A stretch of DNA of 41,972 bases from an uncultured Collinsella sp. (GTDB lineage Bacteria; Actinomycetota; Coriobacteriia; Coriobacteriales; Coriobacteriaceae), in NCBI GenBank assembly GCA_900541885.1, contig UQKW01000019.1:1-41972 (forward strand), in the 5' to 3' direction. Both the position numbers and the translations under genes were made by a program. Positions 14,279-22,571 of the stretch are shown here, piece by piece (position 1 is the first letter of the stretch; each line of letters opens with the position of its first letter). The notes beneath the pieces were generated by a model. The model saw only the letters and a program-made list of their open reading frames with translations, was not told where the DNA came from and searched no databases.

Positions 14279-15216
14279 TAGACAGCCTCAATACGATGCA
14301 GGATGTCCTCAACGACCTCATCGATCGTAAACTCGTCCATATCGAACCACACGATACGGTCATCGCGTTTAAACCACGAAAGCTGACGCTTGGCATAGCG
14401 ACGCGAACGCATCTTGATGAGTTCGCGAGCCTCATCCATAGAAATCACGCCGTTAAAGGCATCGATAATCTCTTTATAGCCAATCGCCTGCATCGAAGTC
14501 AGGGCATCTGCCAGCCCCTGGTCCATAAGACCGCGAACCTCATCGACAAGGCCCTGCTCAAACATCAGGTCGACGCGCAGGTTAATGCGCTCGTAGAGCA
14601 TCTCGCGATTACGCGTCAGACCAAACCACAGAGCGTGATAATGCTCGCGCGGAACACTAAACTGCGACTTTTGCTGCGCGTAGGACACTCCATCATCGTG
14701 CATTTCGAGAGCGCGAATCACGCGGCGAACATTATGGGGGTGGATGACCGCAGCGGACTCGGGGTCGCGCTCGGCAAGCAGAGCATGCAGTTCTTCCTCG
14801 CCAATACGCTCGGCAAGTTCCTGATACCCCGCGCGACGATCGTCCTCAAGCTCGCCCGAGGGAAAATCCATCTCATCCAGGGCGGCCTTGAGATACAAGC
14901 CTGTGCCCCCGCAAAACACCGGTAGGCGGCCCTCGCCAAGCAAACGCTCAACATGCGCGCGAGCGTCAGCCTGATAAAGCGCCGCAGAGTACGCCACACC
15001 CGGCTCTACAATGTCGACGAGACGCAGCGGCGCCGTACACTCATCGGGCGCCATCTTTGCGGTACCGATGTCCATGCCGCGATAGATTTGCATCGCATCG
15101 CACGACAGCACTTCGGACGAAAGACGAGCCGCCAAACGGTCGGCAACACCACTCTTACCAACCGCCGTCGGACCGACGATCGCAACGGCGGAAAGACCTG
15201 CCCCGGGAGAAACCAT
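14278..15216 (-). CDS. miaA: tRNA dimethylallyltransferase MiaA
   Basis: MiaA adds a dimethylallyl group to A37 of tRNAs that read UNN codons. The 312-residue protein has the P-loop GPTAVGKSG (about residues 15-23), the conserved SCDAMQIYRGMDIGTAK and the PVFCGGTGLYLKAAL substrate segment. MiaB, the next enzyme on the same base, is immediately upstream, and the two genes overlap by one base. Both steps of ms2i6A formation are therefore made together. Confidence 0.97.
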   Translation of the reverse strand: MVSPGAGLSAVAIVGPTAVGKSGVADRLAARLSSEVLSCDAMQIYRGMDIGTAKMAPDECTAPLRLVDIVEPGVAYSAALYQADARAHVERLLGEGRLPVFCGGTGLYLKAALDEMDFPSGELEDDRRAGYQELAERIGEEELHALLAERDPESAAVIHPHNVRRVIRALEMHDDGVSYAQQKSQFSVPREHYHALWFGLTRNREMLYERINLRVDLMFEQGLVDEVRGLMDQGLADALTSMQAIGYKEIIDAFNGVISMDEARELIKMRSRRYAKRQLSWFKRDDRIVWFDMDEFTIDEVVEDILHRIEAV

Positions 15217-16592
15217 TAGCGCGGCTCGCCCACAACGGAGCCGGACAAATACCAGGTCTTGGCAACGTCAACGTCAACATCAACGATCTTGCCAACAAGC
15301 TGATCGATGCTGTAACCCTCGGGGATAGGCGCATGCACGGTCTGATTCTTGGGACTCTTGCCCAGCAGGACCGCGTCGTTCTTTTTACTCGTTCCCTCAA
15401 TGAGCGCCGGCACCACAGTATGAAGCTCACCCTGGTTGTACTCGTGCGCCGTGGTCTCGATAACCTTAACCAGGCGGTTGAAACGCTCGAGAATAACCTC
15501 ATGCGGCGTAGGATCGTCAATCTCGGCGGCCGGGGTACCGGCGCGCTTGGAATAGATGAAGGTATAGGCCTGAGCATAGCGGACCGTCTCGGCAAGTGAG
15601 AGCGTCTGCTCAAAGTCTTCTTCAGTCTCGCCCGGGAAGCCAACGATAATGTCGGTCGAGAGCGCGATATCGGGCATGCGGTTGCGAATGCGATCGACCA
15701 GGCCCAGATAGTCCTCGCGTGTATAACGGCGATTCATCTCTTTGAGGATCCGTGTCGAACCTGACTGGACGGCTAGGTGCAACTGCGGCATAACGGCAGG
15801 CGTCTCGGCCATGGCGTCGATGGTCTCGGGGAGCAGATCCTTGGGATGCGAAGACGTAAAGAAGATGCGCTCCACACCCGTATCGCCCACGGCACGCAGC
15901 AGATCGGCAAAACGCGGCTTGCCAAACAGATCGCGACCATATGAGTTAACGTTTTGGCCCAGCAGCGTAATCTCACGCACGCCCTGGCGCACCAAACCGG
16001 TCACCTCGTCGACAATCTCCTCGAAGTGGCGACTTTTTTCGCGACCGCGCACGTACGGCACGATGCAATAGGTGCAGAAATTATTGCAGCCTGTCATGAT
16101 GGGCACCCAGGCGTGATACTGGGTCTCGCGATGCCACGGCATGCTCATGGCATCCGTATCCTCATGCTCATTGGTGCGGATATGACGCTTACCATCAAGG
16201 AACGCCTCGGCAATGAGCTCGGCCACATGTGCGATGGAATGCGTGCCAAAGATGACATTGACGTTATCGACGTTGGTGAGCAGGCCCTCTCCATCACGCT
16301 GCGCGATGCAGCCGCCCACGGCAACCACACGCTTGCCCGAAGGCGAAGGCGGCAGGCTTTTGCAGGAATTGCACTGACCGTACAGGCGAGTATCGGCGGC
16401 CTCACGCACACAGCATGTCATGAAGACAACGATATCGGCATGCTCGGGATCGAGCGCCATGAGGCAGCCATACGAATCAAGCAGACCGCTCACACGCTCG
16501 GAGTCGTGCTGATTCATCTGACAGCCAAAGGTGCGGATAAAGTAGGTTTTACCGGCAAGAATATCGCGTACGGAACGCTGGTCCATGTGCAT
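15216..16592 (-). CDS. miaB: tRNA-2-methylthio-N6-dimethylallyladenosine synthase MiaB
   Basis: MiaB is a radical-SAM methylthiotransferase that acts on the MiaA product. The 458-residue protein has an N-terminal UPF0004 domain with TFGCQMNQHDSE, CC in FMTCCVRE and GGCIAQ. The radical-SAM cluster motif is GCNNFCTYCIVPYVRGR (CxxxCxxC), and a C-terminal TRAM domain follows from about residue 385. All three auxiliary-cluster cysteines are present. The start is ATG 16592 or the in-frame ATG two codons later; AGGA lies three or nine bases upstream respectively. RimO (23220-24569) is the paralogue in this window. Confidence 0.96.
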   Translation of the reverse strand: MHMDQRSVRDILAGKTYFIRTFGCQMNQHDSERVSGLLDSYGCLMALDPEHADIVVFMTCCVREAADTRLYGQCNSCKSLPPSPSGKRVVAVGGCIAQRDGEGLLTNVDNVNVIFGTHSIAHVAELIAEAFLDGKRHIRTNEHEDTDAMSMPWHRETQYHAWVPIMTGCNNFCTYCIVPYVRGREKSRHFEEIVDEVTGLVRQGVREITLLGQNVNSYGRDLFGKPRFADLLRAVGDTGVERIFFTSSHPKDLLPETIDAMAETPAVMPQLHLAVQSGSTRILKEMNRRYTREDYLGLVDRIRNRMPDIALSTDIIVGFPGETEEDFEQTLSLAETVRYAQAYTFIYSKRAGTPAAEIDDPTPHEVILERFNRLVKVIETTAHEYNQGELHTVVPALIEGTSKKNDAVLLGKSPKNQTVHAPIPEGYSIDQLVGKIVDVDVDVAKTWYLSGSVVGEPR

Positions 16593-16631
16593 AAGTCCTA
16601 ACGATGGGGAGCGAAACGAGGCAAGCAGAAG

Positions 16632-16949
16632 CTATGCCACAGGCTTAACATCATCCATGACGACGTTATCCATAGCAGCTCGATTGATCTGGTGAACGTA
16701 AATAGAAAGACGGATGGCCGTGCGCGACTCCCCGTTAATAAGGATGTCGGAGAACACGGGCGCGCAGGAAATATCAAACCCAGTTGGAATCAAAAAACCG
16801 CGCGCAATAGCCACGGCCTTTATGGCCTGATTGACCGCACCGGCGCCGACACACTGAATGTTGACGGGCACACCATCCTTGACCATGCCGGCGATGGCGC
16901 CGGCAACGGACGCGGGCGATGATTTGCTTGATACCTTCAGGCAATCCAT
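16632..16949 (-). CDS. spoVS: Stage V sporulation protein S-like, Alba superfamily
   Basis: The protein has 105 residues. The first 85 follow SpoVS closely: LKVSSKSSPASVAGAIAGM, then CVGAGAVNQAIKAVAIARGF and SDILINGESRTAIRLSI. SpoVS belongs to the Alba fold and is a small nucleic-acid-binding protein first found in Bacillus sporulation, but widespread in non-sporulating species. The C-terminal tail (HQINRAAMDNVVMDDVKPVA) is about 20 residues longer than usual. The ATG at 16949 follows AGGAG by seven bases. The place between an RNase Y block and miaB resembles the rny-spoVS-miaB order of Firmicutes, and an RNA-linked role is inferred. Seventy-four bases separate it from the upstream gene. Confidence 0.92.
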   Translation of the reverse strand: MDCLKVSSKSSPASVAGAIAGMVKDGVPVNIQCVGAGAVNQAIKAVAIARGFLIPTGFDISCAPVFSDILINGESRTAIRLSIYVHQINRAAMDNVVMDDVKPVA

Positions 16950-17023
16950 GAAGAAACTCCTGCGTTTAAAAGTACGTTTTAACTGCAATAACTGTATCGT
17001 ACCGAGTGGAGTCGGTAAAGGCA

Positions 17024-18109
17024 CTATTCCTCTTTGGCAAGATCAAAGGTCACGGTGATTCGATCACGCGAAACACGGATCTTTGGGTCGCCGCAAAGGT
17101 TGAGATAGTACCGAGCGGCAAGGTCATTAAAGTCGCGCTCCACAGCACGCGAAAACTGTGCCATGTCATCCTTGGCAATACGTAGCCCGCGACGATCCTT
17201 TGCAAGATCGACAGGAGCTGGCGCATGCGAGGACGAATCACGCTCGCGCAGCAAACGCGCGGTCACACCGCGAACGGGCTTAATCTGCCCTGCCAAAATG
17301 CGATGTGCCGTGCGCTCGGACATCTCAAGACCCAAACCCGAGCAGATACGGATAAAGTCCTCGGCATCAGAGGCAAGGCCTAAACGATCGACAACCGGAA
17401 GCTCGCATTCATCATCGATGAACAGAAGACGCGACGTATCGAGCCGGGTAGATGCCTGAGCGTAGAGGGTAGCGGCAATCTCGGACGGAGAGCCCAGATA
17501 GACATCGCAACCACGCAACTCCTCGAGCGCAAACTCACAAGCAGCGCGAATAATATTATGCGGACCGCGAGCACAGACATAACGTCCGCCCTCATCCTTG
17601 ACGGCCTGGGGCCAGCTGGACTGATCAGCACGCTCGCTGAGGCGGTCGGCCGCGACACTCACCTTAAAGGCTGAACCAAGATTGACACCAGACGTGACCA
17701 CACGGGCCTCGTCGGTGTTCTGCTTGATCGAAAACAATGCCATGCCACGACCGTGAACGCCCCAACGGTCCATCTTCATGCTCTCAAGCTTGGAGGTAAC
17801 GCGGGCATCGAAGATTCGCTCTTGCATATCCTGCGGAACGCCCGAACCGTTATCCAGAAAGACAAGCGTGCGGACGCCATCTTCCTTGGTCGTGGCGAGA
17901 TAGACCTTGTCGGCACCGGCATCACGAGCATTACGGAGCATTTCGATGACGATATCCTCGACATGCTGAATGTCGTGCTTTGCCTGGCGCCGCTCGGCCT
18001 CCGAAACGCGGAGGCGGACATACCCCTCGCCAAGGTTCTCCTCGACGCGAAGGTTGCCCTCCCCCGACATCGACGCGATAAATGAGATGAGCTCGTTCGC
18101 GTCGCTCAT
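17024..18109 (-). CDS. GHKL-type ATPase of unknown function, MutL/Hsp90-like N-terminus
   Basis: The 361-residue protein has an N-terminal Bergerat ATP-binding fold. The N-box is EDIVIEMLRNARDAG (51-65) with catalytic Glu, the G1 box is DNGSGVP (86-92), TSKL lies at 105-108, and the G2 box is GVHGRGMALFSI (117-128). The TSK followed by G-x-x-GRG-x-A resembles MutL more than histidine kinases. No phospho-acceptor, receiver or membrane domain is seen. Residues 130-361 match no family I recognise. The gene starts one base after the rny stop and precedes spoVS, so it is probably co-translated with RNase Y. A role in RNA metabolism, or as a remodelling ATPase for the RNase, is inferred from context only. 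Confidence 0.8.
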   Translation of the reverse strand: MSDANELISFIASMSGEGNLRVEENLGEGYVRLRVSEAERRQAKHDIQHVEDIVIEMLRNARDAGADKVYLATTKEDGVRTLVFLDNGSGVPQDMQERIFDARVTSKLESMKMDRWGVHGRGMALFSIKQNTDEARVVTSGVNLGSAFKVSVAADRLSERADQSSWPQAVKDEGGRYVCARGPHNIIRAACEFALEELRGCDVYLGSPSEIAATLYAQASTRLDTSRLLFIDDECELPVVDRLGLASDAEDFIRICSGLGLEMSERTAHRILAGQIKPVRGVTARLLRERDSSSHAPAPVDLAKDRRGLRIAKDDMAQFSRAVERDFNDLAARYYLNLCGDPKIRVSRDRITVTFDLAKEE

Positions 18110-18110
18110 G

Positions 18111-19661
18111 TTATTTAGCGATATCGACAGCGCGGCTCTCGCGAATCACGACGACGCGCACCTGACCGGGATACTCCATCTCTTCCTCGATCTGATGGGC
18201 GATATCGTGAGCCAGGACCGTGGACTGGGCATCGGAGATCTTGTCCGGCTGAACCATGACGTGGACCTCGCGACCGGCCTGCATGGCATAGGTACGCTCG
18301 ACGCCATCATGGGAGTTGGCGATCTCCTCGAGCTTCTCAAGACGCTTGATGTAGTTCTCGGCAGACTCGCGACGGGCGCCGGGACGAGAAGCGGAGACGG
18401 CATCGGCGGCCTGCACCAGGACATCGAGCACCGTGTTGGGGTCGACATCGGCATGGTGAGCCTCGATAGCGTGGACGATAACGGGCTTCTCGCCATAACG
18501 ACGGGCAAGCTCGGCGCCGATGACAGCATGCGGGCCCTCGACGTCGTGGTCGATTGCCTTGCCTAGGTCGTGCAGCAGGCCGGCGCGCTTGGCGGTCACT
18601 ACGTCCAGGCCAAGCTCGGAAGCCATCACGCCGCACAGATCAGAGACTTCGAGGGAGTGCTGAAGCACGTTCTGACCAAACGAGGTACGGTAGCGCAGGG
18701 CACCAAGGGTCTTGACGATCTCGGGGTGCAGGTCATGGATGCCGGTATCAAAGGCAGCCTGCTCGCCAGCCTCGCGTACGCGCTGCTGAACCAGGTCGGC
18801 AGCCTTGTGATACATCTCCTCGATGCGGGCAGGGTGAATGCGGCCGTCGGCGATGAGGTTCTCGAGGGCGACACGGGCGGTCTCACGACGGACCGGGTCG
18901 AAGCTCGAAAGAACGACGGTCTCGGGCGTGTCATCGATCACGAGATTGACGCCGGAAACCTGCTCGAAGGTCCGGATGTTGCGACCCTCGCGACCGATGA
19001 TACGGCCCTTGAGGTCATCAGAGGGAATGTGCACGGAGGTAACGGTGACCTCGGCAGTGTGGTCGGCAGCGCAGCGCTGAATCGCCAGGGACAGAATCTC
19101 CTGGGCGGTCTTGTGGCACTCGGCGCGAACCTGCTGCTCGGACTCGCGAATAATCGTGGCAGCCTCGTGAGTGACCTCGCCGCGAACCTTATCGAGGAGC
19201 TCCTTGTGGGCATCCTCGCGGGTAAGGTCGGCGATACGCTCGAGCTCGGAGGTCTGCTTTGCGCAGAGCTCCTCGAGCTCACGGGAGCGCTTCTCGACCT
19301 GACCGGCCTGGCTGGACAGCTGATGCTCGCGCTTGTCGAGAGCGTCGTTGCGGCGATCGAGGGATTCCTCGCGTTGCATCACGCGATTCTCGAGCGTACG
19401 AATCTCGTTCTTACGCTGCTTGTCCTCGGCCTCGGCGGCTTGCTTGTTCTTGATTATCTCTTCCTTAGCCTCGAGCAGAGCCTCTTTTTTGAGGGTCTCG
19501 GCCTGACGCTTTGCATCACCGATCAGGGACTCAGCCTGTGCGTGTGCCGACTGGATCTTTTCGTCGGCCTCGTGAAGACTACCCTGCTTGGCGGTGCGCA
19601 TGTAGGCAATGGCGGCGATAGCACCCAAAACGATGCCAACGAGCGCTGCGATGATAGGCAT
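18111..19661 (-). CDS. rny: Ribonuclease Y
   Basis: RNase Y is a membrane-anchored endoribonuclease that starts mRNA decay. The 516-residue protein has an N-terminal transmembrane helix (about residues 3-22, IIAALVGIVLGAIAAIAYM) and a long coiled coil of charged residues (about 30-190). A KH domain follows (GRIIGREGRNIRTFEQVSGV), then an HD phosphohydrolase domain with LLHDLGKAIDHD. The ATG at 19661 is chosen because AAGGAG lies five bases upstream; an earlier in-frame GTG would overlap that site. RNase J is also encoded in the window (29396-31066), so both main Gram-positive decay enzymes are present. Confidence 0.96.
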   Translation of the reverse strand: MPIIAALVGIVLGAIAAIAYMRTAKQGSLHEADEKIQSAHAQAESLIGDAKRQAETLKKEALLEAKEEIIKNKQAAEAEDKQRKNEIRTLENRVMQREESLDRRNDALDKREHQLSSQAGQVEKRSRELEELCAKQTSELERIADLTREDAHKELLDKVRGEVTHEAATIIRESEQQVRAECHKTAQEILSLAIQRCAADHTAEVTVTSVHIPSDDLKGRIIGREGRNIRTFEQVSGVNLVIDDTPETVVLSSFDPVRRETARVALENLIADGRIHPARIEEMYHKAADLVQQRVREAGEQAAFDTGIHDLHPEIVKTLGALRYRTSFGQNVLQHSLEVSDLCGVMASELGLDVVTAKRAGLLHDLGKAIDHDVEGPHAVIGAELARRYGEKPVIVHAIEAHHADVDPNTVLDVLVQAADAVSASRPGARRESAENYIKRLEKLEEIANSHDGVERTYAMQAGREVHVMVQPDKISDAQSTVLAHDIAHQIEEEMEYPGQVRVVVIRESRAVDIAK

Positions 19662-19918
19662 GCTCACTCCTTTTTATGGATTCGTTACACAACTAAGCGA
19701 ACCGTCCTTACGAACGGCTCGCGACATTTGAGTAATATGGGCGCAGCTTATGCGGGTCGGATACAGATAAACATATAAACAAACTCATCACAGATGAGCA
19801 CATATCACAAAGCAAATGACGGTGTTTATCGTACGTTGAACCACAACAACTGTCAAATAAATGGCCCCGGCACGGCGGCTAAAACGCGGTGAACGGCAGG
19901 GTCACAAAACGCATACGC
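19662..19918 (-). promoter_or_regulatory. Leader and promoter region of rny
   Basis: These 257 bases between recX and rny hold no gene. On the minus strand TATTAC (19733-19738), with CCGACC 17 bases upstream, is a weak promoter candidate. A nine-pair hairpin (19697-19705 with 19714-19722, one G-U) would then sit at the extreme 5' end of the rny mRNA, where it could protect the transcript. Confidence 0.4.
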
Positions 19919-20611
19919 CTAAACCGCACATTCCTCGCGTTCGGCATCGAGACGTGCCTTAACGGCATCGGCGGCGATGTGATACGAGAAGCCCTTGCCC
20001 ATCAAAAACCGAACCAGTTTTTCGAATCCGCGCGTCTCTGGAACACGCCGCTTGGCGAGCAGGGCTGACGCACGCGCCAAATCGTCTTCGACGGCAAAAT
20101 AATCCTCGGGATAACCGGGAATGTCATCGAGCACGACATGACGGCGCTTGAGCTCGGTCTCGATTTTGCGCTGTCCCCAACCGCGCCGCTTGCGCTCCTC
20201 GATAAAGTACGAGCAAAAGCGGTTGTCGTCTAAAAAGTGATACTCGGTGGCGCGCTCGACGGCGAAATCGATCGCGGGCTGGTGAAAGCCGTAGCGAGCC
20301 AGCTTGTCACGGACCTCACCCGTCGCATGGTCGCGGCGCGATAGCATCTCGGTCACCATGGTAAGTGCACATTTACGCTCGATGAGCTGCACCGCCTCAC
20401 GAAAGTTGTCCCAATCACAGGGAAGATCGGGGCGGTTTTTGACATACAGCCGCGCGACCCGCACGGGAATCCAAATGGACCGCTCAAAACCGCCCTCAAG
20501 CTCACAATCGATATGTGCGCAAGGCTTTTTGGACGCATACCCGCTCGAGAACGAGGAGGCCGCCTTCTTATCGGGAAAGACGACCGTGGCCTCGGTCACC
20601 GTATACGACAT
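19919..20611 (-). CDS. recX: Regulatory protein RecX
   Basis: RecX binds RecA filaments and limits recombinase activity. The 230-residue protein is built of three-helix RecX repeats: AVQLIERKCALTMVTEMLSRRDHATGEVRDKL, then YHFLDDNRFCSYFIEERKRRGWGQRKIETEL and the C-terminal VRFLMGKGFSYHIAADAV are recognisable, although only parts are quoted here. The N-terminal 65 residues are less conserved. It starts 11 bases after the recA stop, so it is co-expressed with recA under the LexA-controlled promoter. Confidence 0.92.
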   Translation of the reverse strand: MSYTVTEATVVFPDKKAASSFSSGYASKKPCAHIDCELEGGFERSIWIPVRVARLYVKNRPDLPCDWDNFREAVQLIERKCALTMVTEMLSRRDHATGEVRDKLARYGFHQPAIDFAVERATEYHFLDDNRFCSYFIEERKRRGWGQRKIETELKRRHVVLDDIPGYPEDYFAVEDDLARASALLAKRRVPETRGFEKLVRFLMGKGFSYHIAADAVKARLDAEREECAV

Positions 20612-20622
20612 GAGCGTAACCG

Positions 20623-21771
20623 CTACTCGTCGTCATCATCGAGCATGGCGGAACCATCGATGGCGTAAAGCTCGTCAAACTCCTCAGGCGCAGGCTGATC
20701 GGTCAGCTCGACCTCGGACGGAGCATCGTCATCAAACTCAAGTCCACAGGCAAGGCGGACCTTATGCTCAATCTCGTCGGCACAATCGGGGTGTTCGCGC
20801 AGGAACGCCTTGGCGGCCTCGCGACCGTTGCCGAGCTTGTCCTCGCCATAGGCAAACCAGGAGCCCATCTTCTTGCAGATACCGCACTCGACAGCCATGT
20901 CCAGAATCGAGCCCTCCTTAGAGATGCCCGTACCGTACATGATGTCGAACTCAGCAGATCGGAACGGAGCTGCCACCTTGTTCTTAACGACCTTGGCGCG
21001 CACGCGGTTACCGATAACCTCGTCCTTAAGCTTAATGCTGTCGATGCGGCGAATATCGATACGTACCGAAGAGAAGAACTTAAGGGCGCGGCCGCCCGTC
21101 GTGGTCTCGGGGTTGCCGAACATGACACCGATCTTCTCACGCAGCTGGTTAATGAAGATGCACGTCGTGTTGGACTTGGACAGCGAGCCGGCGAGCTTGC
21201 GGAGCGCCTGGCTCATCAGGCGAGCCTGAAGACCGACCGTAGTGTCGCCGATTTCTCCCTCGATCTCGGCACGCGGGGTCAGCGCGGCGACGGAGTCGAC
21301 GACGATGGCATCGATGGCGCCGGAACGCACGAGCATGTCAACAATCTCGAGCGCCTGCTCGCCCGTATCGGGCTGGGAAATGAGCACCTCGTCGATATCC
21401 ACACCGATGCGCGCGGCATACGTGGGATCAAGCGCGTGCTCGGCATCGATAAATGCCACAACGCCACCCATTGCCTGGGCCTCGGCCAGGATCTCGAGCG
21501 AAAGCGTCGTCTTACCGGAGGACTCAGGACCGTAAATCTCGACGATACGGCCGCGCGGCACGCCGCCGATACCCAGCGCGGCATCGAGGGCCAGGGCGCC
21601 CGTGGGAATGGCCTCGACCTCGAGCTCGGGACCACCGTCGCCGTACCTCATGATGGAACCCTGGCCGAATTTCTTCTCGATCTCGGCCTTGGTGGTGGCG
21701 ATCATCTCATCGCGCTCTTTACCCGTAGTGCGAGCATGAACGGTACGTACGGGACCTGAATTCTTGGCCAT
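20623..21771 (-). CDS. recA: Recombinase RecA
   Basis: RecA forms filaments on single-stranded DNA, catalyses strand exchange and triggers LexA cleavage. The 382-residue protein has the Walker A motif GPESSGKTT, the Walker B region AIVVDSVAAL, and the loops MSQALRKLAG and CIFINQLREKIGVMFG. An acidic C-terminal tail ends in DDDDE. The ATG at 21771 is chosen because GAGGAGGG lies seven bases upstream. The promoter at 21802-21830 has a perfect LexA box. RecX follows directly, and cinA is close upstream but ends at its own terminator. Confidence 0.98.
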   Translation of the reverse strand: MAKNSGPVRTVHARTTGKERDEMIATTKAEIEKKFGQGSIMRYGDGGPELEVEAIPTGALALDAALGIGGVPRGRIVEIYGPESSGKTTLSLEILAEAQAMGGVVAFIDAEHALDPTYAARIGVDIDEVLISQPDTGEQALEIVDMLVRSGAIDAIVVDSVAALTPRAEIEGEIGDTTVGLQARLMSQALRKLAGSLSKSNTTCIFINQLREKIGVMFGNPETTTGGRALKFFSSVRIDIRRIDSIKLKDEVIGNRVRAKVVKNKVAAPFRSAEFDIMYGTGISKEGSILDMAVECGICKKMGSWFAYGEDKLGNGREAAKAFLREHPDCADEIEHKVRLACGLEFDDDAPSEVELTDQPAPEEFDELYAIDGSAMLDDDDE

Positions 21772-21801
21772 GAATAGCCCTCCTCTTAACAACCTGCATC
21801 G

Positions 21802-21830
21802 ATAATAAACGAACGGCTGTTCGTGGTCAA
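21802..21830 (-). promoter_or_regulatory. recA promoter with embedded LexA box
   Basis: On the minus strand TTGACC (21825-21830), a 17-base spacer and TATTAT (21802-21807) form the promoter. The spacer contains CGAACGGCTGTTCG (21810-21823), a perfect LexA operator. The arrangement matches that of the LysM gene promoter. Confidence 0.85.
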
Positions 21831-21870
21831 CCGTTCAGGCCAATCATATGCAGGCAGTCTTTCCAAAACC

Positions 21871-21912
21871 CAACCAAACGCCGACCAAACACTGACCAAA
21901 TGCTTGACCACA
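21871..21912. repeat. Phased ACCAAA repeats upstream of recA
   Basis: ACCAAAC, ACCAAAC, ACCAAAT and ACCACAC begin at 21873, 21884, 21895 and 21907. That spacing is 11, 11 and 12 bases, about one helical turn. They lie 40-80 bases upstream of the recA -35 box. They could be tandem binding sites on one face of the helix. Confidence 0.6.
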
Positions 21913-21997
21913 CAGGGCCAAATAAGAACAAAGAAGGCAAGAATACATCTATAACCAGCACAAACGCTAAATTTGTCAGAAGTCCCTATCTCCACAA

Positions 21998-22021
21998 TTA
22001 AGGGGCCCGGAGGCCCCTTAA
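21998..22021 (-). terminator. Terminator of the rimO-pgsA-cinA series
   Basis: TTAAGGGGCC (21998-22007) and its perfect complement (22012-22021) form a 10-bp stem with a four-base loop, just after the cinA stop. Only a short T-rich stretch follows, so it is a moderate terminator. Confidence 0.65.
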
Positions 22022-22028
22022 AACACGT

Positions 22029-22565
22029 CTATTCCATAGAGTTGAGCACAAGGGCAATGCGCCCCAATGCCTCCGCGACCGCATGGGCACGAACACACGA
22101 ACGGTCGCCCTCATAATGGCAGCGCACAGAGTCCACAACCGGGACTTCCCCATAAGCCGCGCGATACGCCCAGCCAATATAGAAAGTGCCCGCCGGATCG
22201 CCCTCAGTGCCACCGCCGGGGCCGGCATAACCCGTTGCGCTCACTGCAATATCGCTCTGGTACAGCTCCAGCGAACCCACCGCCATCTCGCGCGCGGTCT
22301 GATGCGACACCGCGGTATAGCGGTCGAGCGTCTCCTGCTCAACACCAAGAACGCGATGCTTAATCTCATCGCAGTAAGTCACCGCACCGCCACGCAACAC
22401 CGCCGAGGCGCCCGGGATATCCGCAATCGTCGAGGCGATCATACCCGCCGTCAGCGACTCAGCCGTCGAAACCGTCACGCCCCGAGCGCTCGCGCGCTCG
22501 ACAATATCGCGCGCCAGCTCCTCATTGTGTGCGGAAATCTGCTCAAAAGAGACCGTCATACCCAC
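22029..22565 (-). CDS. CinA C-terminal domain protein, nicotinamide-nucleotide amidase
   Basis: The 178-residue stand-alone PncC/CinA-C domain lacks the N-terminal MoCF-like domain of full CinA. The motif VSTAESLTAGMIASTIADIPGAS carries the active-site Ser, and ATGYAGPGGGTEGDPAGTFYIGW matches the conserved Gly-rich region; only key parts matter here. The family deamidates NMN to nicotinic acid mononucleotide in the pyridine nucleotide cycle. A GTG start at 22565 is used, with AGG five bases upstream; an ATG at 22559 is possible. It follows pgsA by six bases. The closeness to recA matches the cinA-recA pairing seen in many Gram-positives. Confidence 0.9.
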   Translation of the reverse strand: MGMTVSFEQISAHNEELARDIVERASARGVTVSTAESLTAGMIASTIADIPGASAVLRGGAVTYCDEIKHRVLGVEQETLDRYTAVSHQTAREMAVGSLELYQSDIAVSATGYAGPGGGTEGDPAGTFYIGWAYRAAYGEVPVVDSVRCHYEGDRSCVRAHAVAEALGRIALVLNSME

Positions 22566-22571
22566 CAGGAC

